From CALVGQ01 sp964368495 (GTDB lineage Bacteria; Bacillota_I; Bacilli_A; Erysipelotrichales; Erysipelotrichaceae), in NCBI GenBank assembly GCA_964368495.1, contig CAYJAJ010000006.1:1-64000 (forward strand): a DNA stretch of 64,000 nucleotides, read 5' to 3'. The stretch's first letter is position 1; the number at the start of each line of letters is the position of its first letter. A program made the position numbers and the translations under genes. Of this stretch, positions 7,845 through 16,250 are shown in pieces. The notes below the pieces were generated by a model. That model was not told the origin of the DNA, ran no database searches, and saw nothing but the letters and a program-made list of their open reading frames with translations.

Positions 7845-9941
7845 ATGATAACACTAAATATAAATGCGAAATTACAACCGAAATACAGATTTGATATTGA
7901 AGATTTTATTGATAAATACTTAAAAGAACATAACTTAGGTTCAGTCGATGGTGGTGGGACATCAATGGCACATAATGGTGAAATAGAAGACTGTGATATT
8001 AATATCGATTGCAATGAGGAAAACTGCACCAAAATAATTGAATTTTTAAAGGATATTCCTGTTCCTATAGGAAGTAAAATCTATTTTGATGATGAGGAAA
8101 ATGACACGGAAATTTTAGTAGGAAACTTGGAAGGACTGGGGTTTTATTTTTCGAATGATTTGCATGAAGATGTTTATAAAAAGTATGATATCAATGATGT
8201 AATTGGCAAATTTGATGAACTTTTAGAGGATAAACATTGTCTATATAGCTATTGTCAAACAAATGACTTTACTGCGATATATTATTATGGTGAATCTTTT
8301 GTAGCAATGGCAGAAGCCATAATGGAGTTTGTGAGTAGTAATCCACTTTGTGAAAGAGGGCAAGTTGTAGAACTTACACAAAGAGGGGATGAAGAAGTTG
8401 AAATAAATTGTGAAGATTCGACAATGAAAAATGAGCTTTATTTACAAATTGAAAAACTATATGATGAAGATAAGGAAGAAGAGGCAATCTTACTTTATAA
8501 AAATGCAGATGAAAGCTTAAAAACACCAGATGTGAAGTCATATATTGCAGTGGGTTATAATAATTCAAGTATGTATAAAGAAGCTGTAGAGATACTTCTT
8601 ACACTTGAAAACAAAACAAGCAATGAACTAAAACGCTTGTATCGTCTTGCATTTGCTTATTGGCGTTTACAAGACTGGCAAAATTGTAAAGATGTGTGTA
8701 ATCAAGTATTTGAAATAGCTAAAACAAATCCTGAACTAGATATTAATGGATATTGTCAAGATTGTAAGATGTTTTATGAGGATGCATTAGAAGGTCTTGA
8801 AGATGATTCAAGTGAAGAAACTGTTGGTGATTTTTCATTAACAACGTATGATGAACAGGAAATGGAAGCGATAGAAGCCCATATCACAAAAGAATTTGGA
8901 GAGTTTTCAAATGTATATCATGAGTTGATTTCTCCTGATATTCATGTCGATATTTGTGTTATTAATCCAACTGAAGAAAGAAACTATTTCACTTTAGTTA
9001 CGATGGGGATGGGAGCTCATAAGATGAATGTTCCAGAAGAGCTTTCGGAGTGCTCAAGAGCAGAACTTTGTATCACTCTTCCAGCGGATTGGAAACTTGA
9101 TGACGATGATGAAATATGGTATTGGCCACTTCGTTGGCTAAAAATTTTAGCAAGGTTACCGATTGAACAAAATACTTGGCTTGGTCATCTTCATAGCATA
9201 CCTGCAGGAGAAGCATTGGCAGACAACACTGAACTTGAAGGGTTCATCTTGGATGAGCCAAACACAAGGAGTGAAGAGGGTGCGATTTGTCACTTACCTA
9301 ATAATGAGATAGTGAATTTTTATTCAATTATCCCGCTTCATGAAACTGAGATGTCATTTAAGCTAGATCATGGCGGAGATGAATTACTTGCAAGGCTAAG
9401 AAAAAAGCAAGAGAATATTTTTCTTGTGGATGTAGCTAGAGAGGCTTGTATTGATTTTGAAGAAGCACATGGAGGAACTTTGGATTCTGCACATGCTCAT
9501 ATGAGTTCTATATATGAAAAAGAGCTGGATGTAGACGTATTTTCTGCCTACAATCATTTGGCAATATATCTTAGATGGGCAATTGAAAATGATTTAACGT
9601 GCAAGGAATTCAATGAAAATTTTGTTGAAGTAATCAATATGGTTAAAACAAAAGTAGCTATTGATGAGTTTGATTTAAGGCTTTTTCTTCATAAAGAATT
9701 CAATGGAAGGTTATTGATTTATTTCTTTAATGACGAAGGTGCTTACTTTACTGCAGAGTACTATGGTGATAATCAATATCCAAAAGATGTTGATACGCAC
9801 GCAATCAATTATTTTAATGGTAAAAAAGTTGAACATCAAGATGAAGATTATTTGTTTGTCCCTTATGATGAACAGTATTATCAATCGATGAAAAGATACA
9901 TTGATATTGCTTATGAAGAATATAAAAATAGAAGAAATTAA
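7845..9941 (+). CDS. Multidomain protein: N-terminal unknown domain, TPR repeats, SUFU domain, C-terminal unknown domain
   Basis: This is a 698-residue cytoplasmic protein. Residues 1-185 form an alpha/beta domain with the acidic run DGGGTSMAHNGEIEDCDINI, which I do not recognise firmly. Residues about 193-325 are helical TPR-like repeats (YLQIEKLYDEDKEEEAILLY; RLYRLAFAYWRLQDWQNCKD). Residues about 330-525 match the suppressor-of-fused (SUFU) fold: HITKEFGEFSNVYHELIS, the strand YFTLVTMGMGAHKMNVPEE, AELCITLPADWKL, WPLRWLKILARLP and the tail DELLARLRKK. Residues about 526-698 hold another domain with HAHMSSIYEKELDVDVFSAY. SUFU is a known immunity superfamily in bacterial polymorphic toxin systems. 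AAGGAG supports the start. Confidence 0.75.
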   Translation: MITLNINAKLQPKYRFDIEDFIDKYLKEHNLGSVDGGGTSMAHNGEIEDCDINIDCNEENCTKIIEFLKDIPVPIGSKIYFDDEENDTEILVGNLEGLGFYFSNDLHEDVYKKYDINDVIGKFDELLEDKHCLYSYCQTNDFTAIYYYGESFVAMAEAIMEFVSSNPLCERGQVVELTQRGDEEVEINCEDSTMKNELYLQIEKLYDEDKEEEAILLYKNADESLKTPDVKSYIAVGYNNSSMYKEAVEILLTLENKTSNELKRLYRLAFAYWRLQDWQNCKDVCNQVFEIAKTNPELDINGYCQDCKMFYEDALEGLEDDSSEETVGDFSLTTYDEQEMEAIEAHITKEFGEFSNVYHELISPDIHVDICVINPTEERNYFTLVTMGMGAHKMNVPEELSECSRAELCITLPADWKLDDDDEIWYWPLRWLKILARLPIEQNTWLGHLHSIPAGEALADNTELEGFILDEPNTRSEEGAICHLPNNEIVNFYSIIPLHETEMSFKLDHGGDELLARLRKKQENIFLVDVAREACIDFEEAHGGTLDSAHAHMSSIYEKELDVDVFSAYNHLAIYLRWAIENDLTCKEFNENFVEVINMVKTKVAIDEFDLRLFLHKEFNGRLLIYFFNDEGAYFTAEYYGDNQYPKDVDTHAINYFNGKKVEHQDEDYLFVPYDEQYYQSMKRYIDIAYEEYKNRRN

Positions 9942-9954
9942 AAGGAAGAGGACA

Positions 9955-10581
9955 ATGGAAAATCAAGAACTAAAAGCATCGGGTTGGGATGCGATAACTT
10001 TGGAATTTGATCGAATCTATCCAAACCAAAAGAATCCACTGCATATGGGAACACTTATCTCTTGGGAACTTGGTGGAAATGATCCATTACGTGGCATTAG
10101 CATTTATGATGCGGGTGATTGTTGGCATTTTGTATCTTATGGATTAACTGAGCTTTATGAAAAAGAAAGTGAAGATTTGCAGTGGAGTGGTTATGGCATG
10201 GAGTTTACTTTCAAGTTGAAAAAAGATGAAAGACAAAATGATGACGATGAAATTCGTGGTATTTGTGGTATTTTTCAAACTTTAGCAAGAATGACTTTTA
10301 CAAACGGAAATATTTTCTTGCCTTATCAGTACATTTATACTGGTCAAGAAGTTGGAATGGATGTCAATCAACAATCAAAAATTACTGGATTTTTTACAAT
10401 ACCTGATCAAGAAGCGAATACTCTTGAAACTGAGAATGGAAAAGTTGAATTTGTGCAGTTTGTAGGTGCAACAGATAGTGAGCTAAAAGCTGTGATGAAC
10501 AAAGAACTTACAGTAGAAGAATTGTATAAAAAAATAGGCACTGATGTAACGGACTATTTTAGAAGTGCAGTTATAATATAA
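9955..10581 (+). CDS. SUFU (suppressor of fused) domain protein
   Basis: This 208-residue protein is a single SUFU domain. The WDAITLEFDRIYPNQKNPLH start, ISIYDAGDCWHFVSYGLTEL strand pair, GYGMEFTFKLKK strand and GIFQTLARMTFTNGNIFLPY helix are the standard order for the family. It is a stand-alone paralogue of the SUFU segment in the preceding gene. I use ATG 9955, 13 nt after that gene's stop and just after GGAAGAGG, rather than an upstream TTG with no ribosome-binding site. The probable role is immunity-type binding of a partner toxin or stress protein, inferred from the family and the neighbours. Confidence 0.85.
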   Translation: MENQELKASGWDAITLEFDRIYPNQKNPLHMGTLISWELGGNDPLRGISIYDAGDCWHFVSYGLTELYEKESEDLQWSGYGMEFTFKLKKDERQNDDDEIRGICGIFQTLARMTFTNGNIFLPYQYIYTGQEVGMDVNQQSKITGFFTIPDQEANTLETENGKVEFVQFVGATDSELKAVMNKELTVEELYKKIGTDVTDYFRSAVII

Positions 10582-10592
10582 GGAGTAATACA

Positions 10593-11273
10593 ATGAAATC
10601 ATCAATGGATAGAAAAGCTGAATCAATAGCAAAATTAAAAGAAATGAATGTTCCATATAATGAATATCTTCCTGTTATTGAAAACAGTGAAAATGTAAGA
10701 ATTAGAACTGGTAGTGAAATCGCTAAAAGAGCGATTGCATGTTTAATCTCAATACAGGCAGTCTTTGATTTGCACGGGGATGCGGATGATGAGACAAAGG
10801 CAAAGTCAAAATCATTACTTATAAATTTGCTTGAAAGTTTTGATGTTATGGATGAGCTAACAGAAAAAGAGAGAAAGTTACTATTTAGTGAAGAAGTCTC
10901 ACAGCAAGATAAAATCAACATGACATGGAAATATGAAGCTTACTGGGTACTTCTTTGGGCACTTCATTTGGTGGATGAGTTAAAGTTTCCAAGTGAAATC
11001 TGTGATTGTGATCATGCGATTAGAGCAGTTGCGAAACATCAAGATTTTGAAAGTTTTATTGAAAATGTCAAACTTCGTGACATTGAAGAAATCTTAGATG
11101 AGTGTGATTTGATTTTTAGATACGATTGGGCCTGTGTTGATGCCCGTATAAAAGGAAGTCCTGCACCAGTAAATTTAGATAGTAGTGTAGTCTTAGAAAG
11201 ACACAGAGCCTTTAATTGGCTGATTGATTTAGATAAAAACAATGACTGGGATCATGTTTCTGTAAACACTTGA
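10593..11273 (+). CDS. DUF4272 domain protein
   Basis: This 226-residue helical soluble protein matches DUF4272: an N-terminal RKAESIAKLKEMNVPYNEYL, then RTGSEIAKRAIACL, the conserved aromatic helix KYEAYWVLLWALHLVDELKFP (about 112-132) and the C-terminal DLIFRYDWACVDAR and VLERHRAFNWLI. Function is unknown. It starts 11 nt after the SUFU gene with a GGAG site and is the last gene before a strong terminator. Together with DUF4261 and two SUFU modules it makes a compact operon of families typical of immunity loci. Confidence 0.85.
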   Translation: MKSSMDRKAESIAKLKEMNVPYNEYLPVIENSENVRIRTGSEIAKRAIACLISIQAVFDLHGDADDETKAKSKSLLINLLESFDVMDELTEKERKLLFSEEVSQQDKINMTWKYEAYWVLLWALHLVDELKFPSEICDCDHAIRAVAKHQDFESFIENVKLRDIEEILDECDLIFRYDWACVDARIKGSPAPVNLDSSVVLERHRAFNWLIDLDKNNDWDHVSVNT

Positions 11274-11313
11274 TTATGATTGTGTTATAAAACAATGAAT
11301 GAATGTCTTATTT

Positions 11314-11350
11314 CCTTCATTGGTACTTAAATGTACCATGAAGGTTTTTT
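11314..11350 (+). terminator. Terminator of the DUF4261-SUFU-DUF4272 operon
   Basis: CCTTCAT-(T)-GGTAC (11314-11326) pairs with GTACC-ATGAAGG (11333-11344), a 12-bp stem with a single bulged T and a 6-nt loop, followed by six T. Confidence 0.85.
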
Positions 11351-11500
11351 GTTTGTGGTTTATTAAAGTAAACTACTTAGTCATGATAGCACTTTCATGA
11401 TATAATTTTAAAAGGTCATAAACTTGGTTAAGGAATATGATTTGTTCAAAATTAAGTGTTAGTAAGTATATATCTAGTAAAAAAATCAAGGAGAAAGCAA

Positions 11501-12484
11501 ATGAAGATTGGAATACTTGGGTTAGGGTTAATGGCAGAAATGATGGCAGCTACATTAGTGAAAATGGATGATGTGGATTGCTATGCGGTGGCCTCTCGCA
11601 GTTTAAAAAAAGCGAATAGTTTTAAAGAAAAATACAATTTTAAGAAAGCCTATGGGTCTTATGATGAACTAATAAATGACTGTGAAGTAGATTTAGTGTA
11701 TATTGCTACACCGCATTCAAATCACTATGAGGAAATGAAACAATGCTTAAATGCAGGGAAACCAGTATTGTGTGAAAAAGCTTTTTGTACTAGTGCTGAG
11801 CAAGCAAAAGAAATATTTGAACTTGCAAAAAAGAAAAATCTACTTGTAGCAGAAGCACTTTGGACTAGATATTTACCTTCAAGAAGAATACTTCAAGAAG
11901 TAATAAATAGTGGAATTATTGGGAAGCCTTCGGTGTTGAATGCAAGTTTATGTTATAAAATTTCTCATATTCATCGCATTGTTGATCCAAATTTAGCAGG
12001 AGGTGCACTACTTGATGTAGGTGTTTATCCACTCAATTTTGCGATAATGGCATTTGGAGATGATATTGAATCAATCACTGCTAAAGCGACGTTTACAGAT
12101 ACAGGAGTTGATAAAAGCAATGCAGTGATTTTAACTTATAAAGATGGTAAAGTAGCGAGTTTATTTAGTAGTATGGAAGGTCCTAGCAATCGCTTGGGTC
12201 ATATAGTGTGTACTGAAGGTTATCTTCAAGCAACAAACATCAACAACATTGAAAAAATAGAAGTGTTTGATATCAATCACAAACTCATAAAAGCCTATGA
12301 AATACCTGCTCAAATTAGTGGATACGAGTATGAAATACGCGCTTGCATTCAAGCGATAAAAGAAGGAAAGATAGAATGTGAGGAAATGCCCCATGCTGAT
12401 TCTTTGTTTATGATGGAAATCTATGATGAAGTGCGTCGACAAATTGATTTAAAATATCCATGGGAAATGGTAAGAAAGTTGTGA
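11501..12484 (+). CDS. Gfo/Idh/MocA-family NAD(P)-dependent oxidoreductase
   Basis: This 327-residue protein has an N-terminal Rossmann fold (MKIGILGLGLMAEMMAATL) and the family's sugar-binding half. Typical elements are VYIATPHSNHYEEM, the E-K motif in PVLCEKAF (residues about 88-95, usually EKP), VAEALWTRYLP and LLDVGVYPLNFAIMAFG with the catalytic Asp and downstream Tyr. The best relatives are trans-1,2-dihydrobenzene-1,2-diol dehydrogenase-like and sugar dehydrogenases. The substrate cannot be read. ATG 11501 follows AAGGAG by 7 nt. The gene stands alone between the immunity-type operon and the glycerol regulon. Confidence 0.88.
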   Translation: MKIGILGLGLMAEMMAATLVKMDDVDCYAVASRSLKKANSFKEKYNFKKAYGSYDELINDCEVDLVYIATPHSNHYEEMKQCLNAGKPVLCEKAFCTSAEQAKEIFELAKKKNLLVAEALWTRYLPSRRILQEVINSGIIGKPSVLNASLCYKISHIHRIVDPNLAGGALLDVGVYPLNFAIMAFGDDIESITAKATFTDTGVDKSNAVILTYKDGKVASLFSSMEGPSNRLGHIVCTEGYLQATNINNIEKIEVFDINHKLIKAYEIPAQISGYEYEIRACIQAIKEGKIECEEMPHADSLFMMEIYDEVRRQIDLKYPWEMVRKL

Positions 12485-12586
12485 AGACCAGCTTTTTTTA
12501 CTTTATGAAAATGCAACAACGGTACAAGTAGATATTTCAAAGTTTGTTTAGTATAATATTTTTAGAAAGAGAATGGATAAGTAATT

Positions 12587-13156
12587 ATGAAATCATTGTT
12601 TTATACTACTTTAGAAAAAAATCCGATCATTGCAGCGATTAAAAATGATGTTGAATGTGATTGTTGTTGTAAAATGGAAAATATTGAACTAGTTTTTGTG
12701 CTTTATGGAGATGTTTGTAATATAAAAGAAATTGTGAAGAAACTACATGATGCTAAGAAGAAAGTGATGGTGCATGTGGATTTGATTGAAGGCTTTTCCA
12801 ACAAAGAAATTATCGTTGATTTTATCAAAGACTATACGTTAGCGAATGGAATTATATCGACAAAACCAGCGATGATACGCCGAGCTAAAGAATTGTCACT
12901 ATATACTGTACAACGTGTGTTCATCCTTGATTCAATGTCCTATGAAAACATTGAAAAATTAGTTGCACTTAGTCAGCCGGATTGTATGGAAATATTACCA
13001 GGGTTAATGCCGAAAATAATAAAAAAAATAGTACAAAAAATCAATGTACCACTCGTCGTTGGTGGTTTGATTAATGATAAAGAAGATGTAGTTGCAGCAC
13101 TTGAAGCAGGAGCAATTTGTGTATCGACAACCAATTCTCATGTTTGGCAAATGTAA
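12587..13156 (+). CDS. glpP: Glycerol-3-phosphate-responsive antiterminator GlpP
   Basis: This 189-residue protein has the TIM-barrel-like GlpP fold. It binds glycerol-3-phosphate and prevents termination in leaders of glycerol genes in Bacillus. Supporting segments are NPIIAAIKND near the start, KKVMVHVDLIEGFSN (about 63-77), GIISTKPAMIRRAKEL, TVQRVFILDSMS, CMEILPGLMPKII and the phosphate-site-like PLVVGGLINDKEDV and GAICVSTTN. It lies 12 nt before glpK. A long hairpin with a weak T tail lies in front of the downstream dehydrogenase gene and is the likely target. Confidence 0.92.
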   Translation: MKSLFYTTLEKNPIIAAIKNDVECDCCCKMENIELVFVLYGDVCNIKEIVKKLHDAKKKVMVHVDLIEGFSNKEIIVDFIKDYTLANGIISTKPAMIRRAKELSLYTVQRVFILDSMSYENIEKLVALSQPDCMEILPGLMPKIIKKIVQKINVPLVVGGLINDKEDVVAALEAGAICVSTTNSHVWQM

Positions 13157-13168
13157 GGGAGTGAATTT

Positions 13169-14665
13169 ATGAAAAAATATGTTATGGCACTGGATGCAGG
13201 AACAACTAGTAATCGTTGTATTTTATTTAATGAATCAGGAAATGTGTGCAGTATTGCAAGAAAAGAATTTCGTCAAATTTTTCCAAAACCAGGCTGGGTT
13301 GAGCATGATGCTAATGAAATCTTTTCTACACAGTATGGTGTTGCCACTGAAGCTTTGTCTTTGATTGGAGCTAATGCAGAAGATATCGTGGCAATTGGGA
13401 TAACCAATCAAAGAGAAACAACAATTGTATGGGATAAACTAACAGGAGAACCAATTTATAATGCAATCGTATGGCAGTGCCGTCGTACGTCTGAATACTG
13501 TGATACGCTGAAGGAAAAAGGGTTAACAGATAAATTTAGAAGTAAAACGGGTCTAGTAATTGATGCTTATTTTTCAGCGACAAAATGCAAATGGATTTTA
13601 GATCATGTTGAAGGTGCAAGAGAAAGAGCCAAAAAGGGTGAACTACTTTTTGGTACTGTTGAAACATGGTTGATATGGAAACTGACAAAAGGAAAAGTGC
13701 ATGTAAGTGATTATTCGAATGCATCACGTACAATGTTATTTAATATCAACACATTAACATGGGATAAAGAAATATGCGACGAACTGGATATACCGCTTTG
13801 CATGCTTCCAGAAGTAAAACCATCTAGCTGTGTTTATGGAATGACAGATGAGAGAATGTTTGGAGCACCAATTGCGATATCAGGAGCTGCAGGGGATCAA
13901 CAAGCTGCTTTATTTGGACAGACATGTTTTAATGCAGGTGATGTGAAAAACACTTACGGAACGGGCGGGTTTTTATTGATGAATACAGGTGATAAGCCAG
14001 TATTTTCAAAAAATGGACTTGTAACGACGATAGCGTGGGGATTAGATAATAAAGTAGAGTACGCATTAGAAGGTTCGATTTTTGTGGCTGGAGCTGCAAT
14101 ACAGTGGCTAAGGGATGAACTGACATTAATTGATAGCTCAGAGGATTCTGAATACATGGCTACAAAAGTGAAAAACACCAATGGTTGTTATGTTGTGCCT
14201 GCGTTTACTGGTCTAGGCGCGCCACACTGGGATCAATATGCAAGAGGAACGATCGTGGGGCTTACTCGAGGTGTAAATAAATATCACATCATTCGAGCTA
14301 CACTTGATTCGTTGTGTTATCAAGTCAATGATGTTTTAACGGCTATGAAAATGGATTCTAAAATTGATTTGTTGACTTTAAAAGTTGATGGAGGCGCCAG
14401 TGCAAACAGGTATATTATGCAAACACAAGCCGATATTACAAACATCACTGTAAAAAGACCGAAGTGCTTAGAAACAACAGCACTGGGTGCGGCGTATTTA
14501 GCAGGTATTGCAGTAGGATATTGGAGTAGTAAAGAAGAGGTTGTGAAGAATTGGGAATATGATTGTTCATTTGAACCAAGGATTGATGAGTCTCAAAGAG
14601 CTTCAATGGTCAAAGGTTGGAATAAAGCAGTACGATATGCCTTTGATTGGGCTAAAGATGAATAA
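13169..14665 (+). CDS. glpK: Glycerol kinase
   Basis: This 498-residue FGGY-family kinase converts glycerol to sn-glycerol-3-phosphate with ATP. It has the N-terminal phosphate loop MALDAGTTSNRCILF, GITNQRETTIVWD, IVWQCRRTSEYC, WLIWKLT, the catalytic-Asp region ISGAAGDQQAALFGQ (about 230-244), TYGTGGFLLMNTG and the C-terminal ATP-site signature KVDGGASANRYIMQ. Length is exactly that of the family. A GGGAGTGA site precedes the start. No glycerol facilitator gene (glpF) is in the cluster. Confidence 0.97.
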   Translation: MKKYVMALDAGTTSNRCILFNESGNVCSIARKEFRQIFPKPGWVEHDANEIFSTQYGVATEALSLIGANAEDIVAIGITNQRETTIVWDKLTGEPIYNAIVWQCRRTSEYCDTLKEKGLTDKFRSKTGLVIDAYFSATKCKWILDHVEGARERAKKGELLFGTVETWLIWKLTKGKVHVSDYSNASRTMLFNINTLTWDKEICDELDIPLCMLPEVKPSSCVYGMTDERMFGAPIAISGAAGDQQAALFGQTCFNAGDVKNTYGTGGFLLMNTGDKPVFSKNGLVTTIAWGLDNKVEYALEGSIFVAGAAIQWLRDELTLIDSSEDSEYMATKVKNTNGCYVVPAFTGLGAPHWDQYARGTIVGLTRGVNKYHIIRATLDSLCYQVNDVLTAMKMDSKIDLLTLKVDGGASANRYIMQTQADITNITVKRPKCLETTALGAAYLAGIAVGYWSSKEEVVKNWEYDCSFEPRIDESQRASMVKGWNKAVRYAFDWAKDE

Positions 14666-14727
14666 GCTTTGAAAATTAGTTTTGATTTGTTATAATAAAG
14701 ATATAAAAGTGAATATTTGCAAGAGAA

Positions 14728-14777
14728 AAGAGCGAAGCAAACAAACATGAAAGTCATGTAGGTTTTGTTTCGCTTTT
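14728..14777 (+). promoter_or_regulatory. Long hairpin in the leader of the G3P dehydrogenase gene; candidate GlpP-responsive site
   Basis: An inner 6-bp stem (ACATGA at 14745-14750, TCATGT at 14754-14759, loop AAG) sits on an outer stem (AAAGAGCGAAGCAAAC side, 14727-14742, with GGTTTTGTTTCGCTTT side, 14761-14776). A 2x2 internal loop and one bulge interrupt it. It ends in only four T, immediately before the GAGAGGAGAGGG ribosome-binding site. In Bacillus, GlpP acts on inverted repeats of this kind in glp leaders. The position inside a glpP operon supports that role, but no GlpP consensus was compared. Confidence 0.55.
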
Positions 14778-14798
14778 CATATGAGAGGAGAGGGTAAG

Positions 14799-16250
14799 AT
14801 GTACGATGTAGTGATTATTGGTGCTGGTGTCTGTGGCGCAGCCATCGCAAGAGAATGTTCAAAGTATCATTTAAAAATTGCAGTGCTAGAAAAAGAAGAA
14901 GATGTTTGTTGTGGAACATCAAAAGCCAATAGTGGAATTGTTCACGCTGGATACGATGCAAAAGAAAACACATTGATGGCTAAGCTGAATGTTGAAGGCA
15001 ATAAAATGATGACAAAGCTTAGTGAAGATTTACAAATACCTTTTATAAGAAATGGTTCAATTGTTGCATGTACAAGTGAAAGTCAACTGCAAGATCTTGA
15101 AATGTTGTATCAAAGAGGAATCAAAAATCATGTTGAAGATTTAGAATTGATTAGGGATAAAGAAAGAATTTTTATGATTGAACCTAATTTATCAGATGAG
15201 GTTATTGCCATACTTTATGCAAAAACTGCAGGGATAGTGTGTCCTTTTGAACTTAATTTAGCGATGGCTGAAAATGCGAAAGACAATGGGGTTGATTTTT
15301 ATTTTAATCATGAAGTAGTTGAAATAAAAAAAGAAAAACAGTTTTATAATATCAAAACAAGCACAGAAGAATTTCTTTGCAAAATAGTAATCAATGCAGC
15401 AGGTGTGTATGCTGATAAAATTCATAACTTCGTAAGCAAAGAAAAAATAAAGATCATTCCTCGTAAAGGAGAATATTTTCTGCTTGATAAAGTTGTAGGA
15501 AATCATCTCAAACACACTGTATTTGCGCTACCTGGTAAACTTGGAAAAGGAGTGCTTGTTACACCATCGGTTCATGGAAATATTTTAGTTGGTCCCACTG
15601 CAACTGATATTGATAATAAAGAGGATGTCTCCACAACAATCCAGGGAATACAGGAAATAAAAAGTAAAGCAGGACTGCAAGTGAAGAACTTACCTTTGAA
15701 CCTTTGTATCACTTCTTTTTCTGGATTAAGAGCAAACAGCAACCATCATGATTTTATCATTGAGGAAGTTATAGATGCCCCTAATTTTATTGATTGTGCA
15801 GGCATTAAATCACCTGGATTAAGTGCAGCACCGGCAATAGGAAAATATGTGAGTGAATTAGTTGTTAAGTTGTTACAGCCAAAATTAAAAGAAAACTTCA
15901 TTGCTAAACGTAAAAGTATTGTGCATTTTAAAGATTTAGATTACGAAGAAAAACAACTTCTTTTAAAAGAGAAACCACTATATGGTCAAATAATATGCCG
16001 ATGTGAAATGATTAGTGAACAAGAAATTCGAGAGTGTATTCATACAAGTATTGGGGCAACTACTTTCGATGGAATCAAAAGAAGAACACGGGCAATGATG
16101 GGAAGATGTCAAGGAGGGTTTTGTAGTATTAAAATTCTTGATATTTTAAAGGATGAGTTGAAATGCTCAAAAGACAAAGTTAAAAAATCAGGAAAAAATT
16201 CTTTTGTATTAGCACAAAATCATGAGGGTGAATGTTATGAAGACAATTGA
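14799..16250 (+). CDS. FAD-dependent glycerol-3-phosphate dehydrogenase-like oxidoreductase with C-terminal [2Fe-2S] BFD-like domain
   Basis: This 483-residue protein begins with the dinucleotide-binding motif YDVVIIGAGVCGAAIAREC. It continues with the DAO/GlpA-type features KANSGIVHAGYD, GTSKANS-like FAD contacts, INAAGVYADKI, and FSGLRANSNHHDFII in the catalytic half. The C-terminus carries CRCEMISEQEI and GRCQGGFC, a four-cysteine BFD-like iron-sulfur module as in anaerobic GlpA. It should oxidise glycerol-3-phosphate to dihydroxyacetone phosphate. I use ATG 14799 after GAGAGGAGAGGG. The last 14 nt overlap the next gene. The set of this protein, a second flavoprotein and DUF1667 is a recurring anaerobic Firmicute cluster. 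Confidence 0.9.
   Translation: MYDVVIIGAGVCGAAIARECSKYHLKIAVLEKEEDVCCGTSKANSGIVHAGYDAKENTLMAKLNVEGNKMMTKLSEDLQIPFIRNGSIVACTSESQLQDLEMLYQRGIKNHVEDLELIRDKERIFMIEPNLSDEVIAILYAKTAGIVCPFELNLAMAENAKDNGVDFYFNHEVVEIKKEKQFYNIKTSTEEFLCKIVINAAGVYADKIHNFVSKEKIKIIPRKGEYFLLDKVVGNHLKHTVFALPGKLGKGVLVTPSVHGNILVGPTATDIDNKEDVSTTIQGIQEIKSKAGLQVKNLPLNLCITSFSGLRANSNHHDFIIEEVIDAPNFIDCAGIKSPGLSAAPAIGKYVSELVVKLLQPKLKENFIAKRKSIVHFKDLDYEEKQLLLKEKPLYGQIICRCEMISEQEIRECIHTSIGATTFDGIKRRTRAMMGRCQGGFCSIKILDILKDELKCSKDKVKKSGKNSFVLAQNHEGECYEDN

Noticed and set aside
6949..11273. The SUFU operon as an integrated mobile island
   Set aside because: No integrase, transposase, att-like direct repeat, tRNA gene or obvious base-composition break was seen at either end. 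Transfer remains possible but unsupported.
12541..12586. A full sigma-A promoter before glpP
   Set aside because: TATAAT at 12552-12557 is present but no -35 or extended -10 matches at acceptable spacing, so it was not listed.
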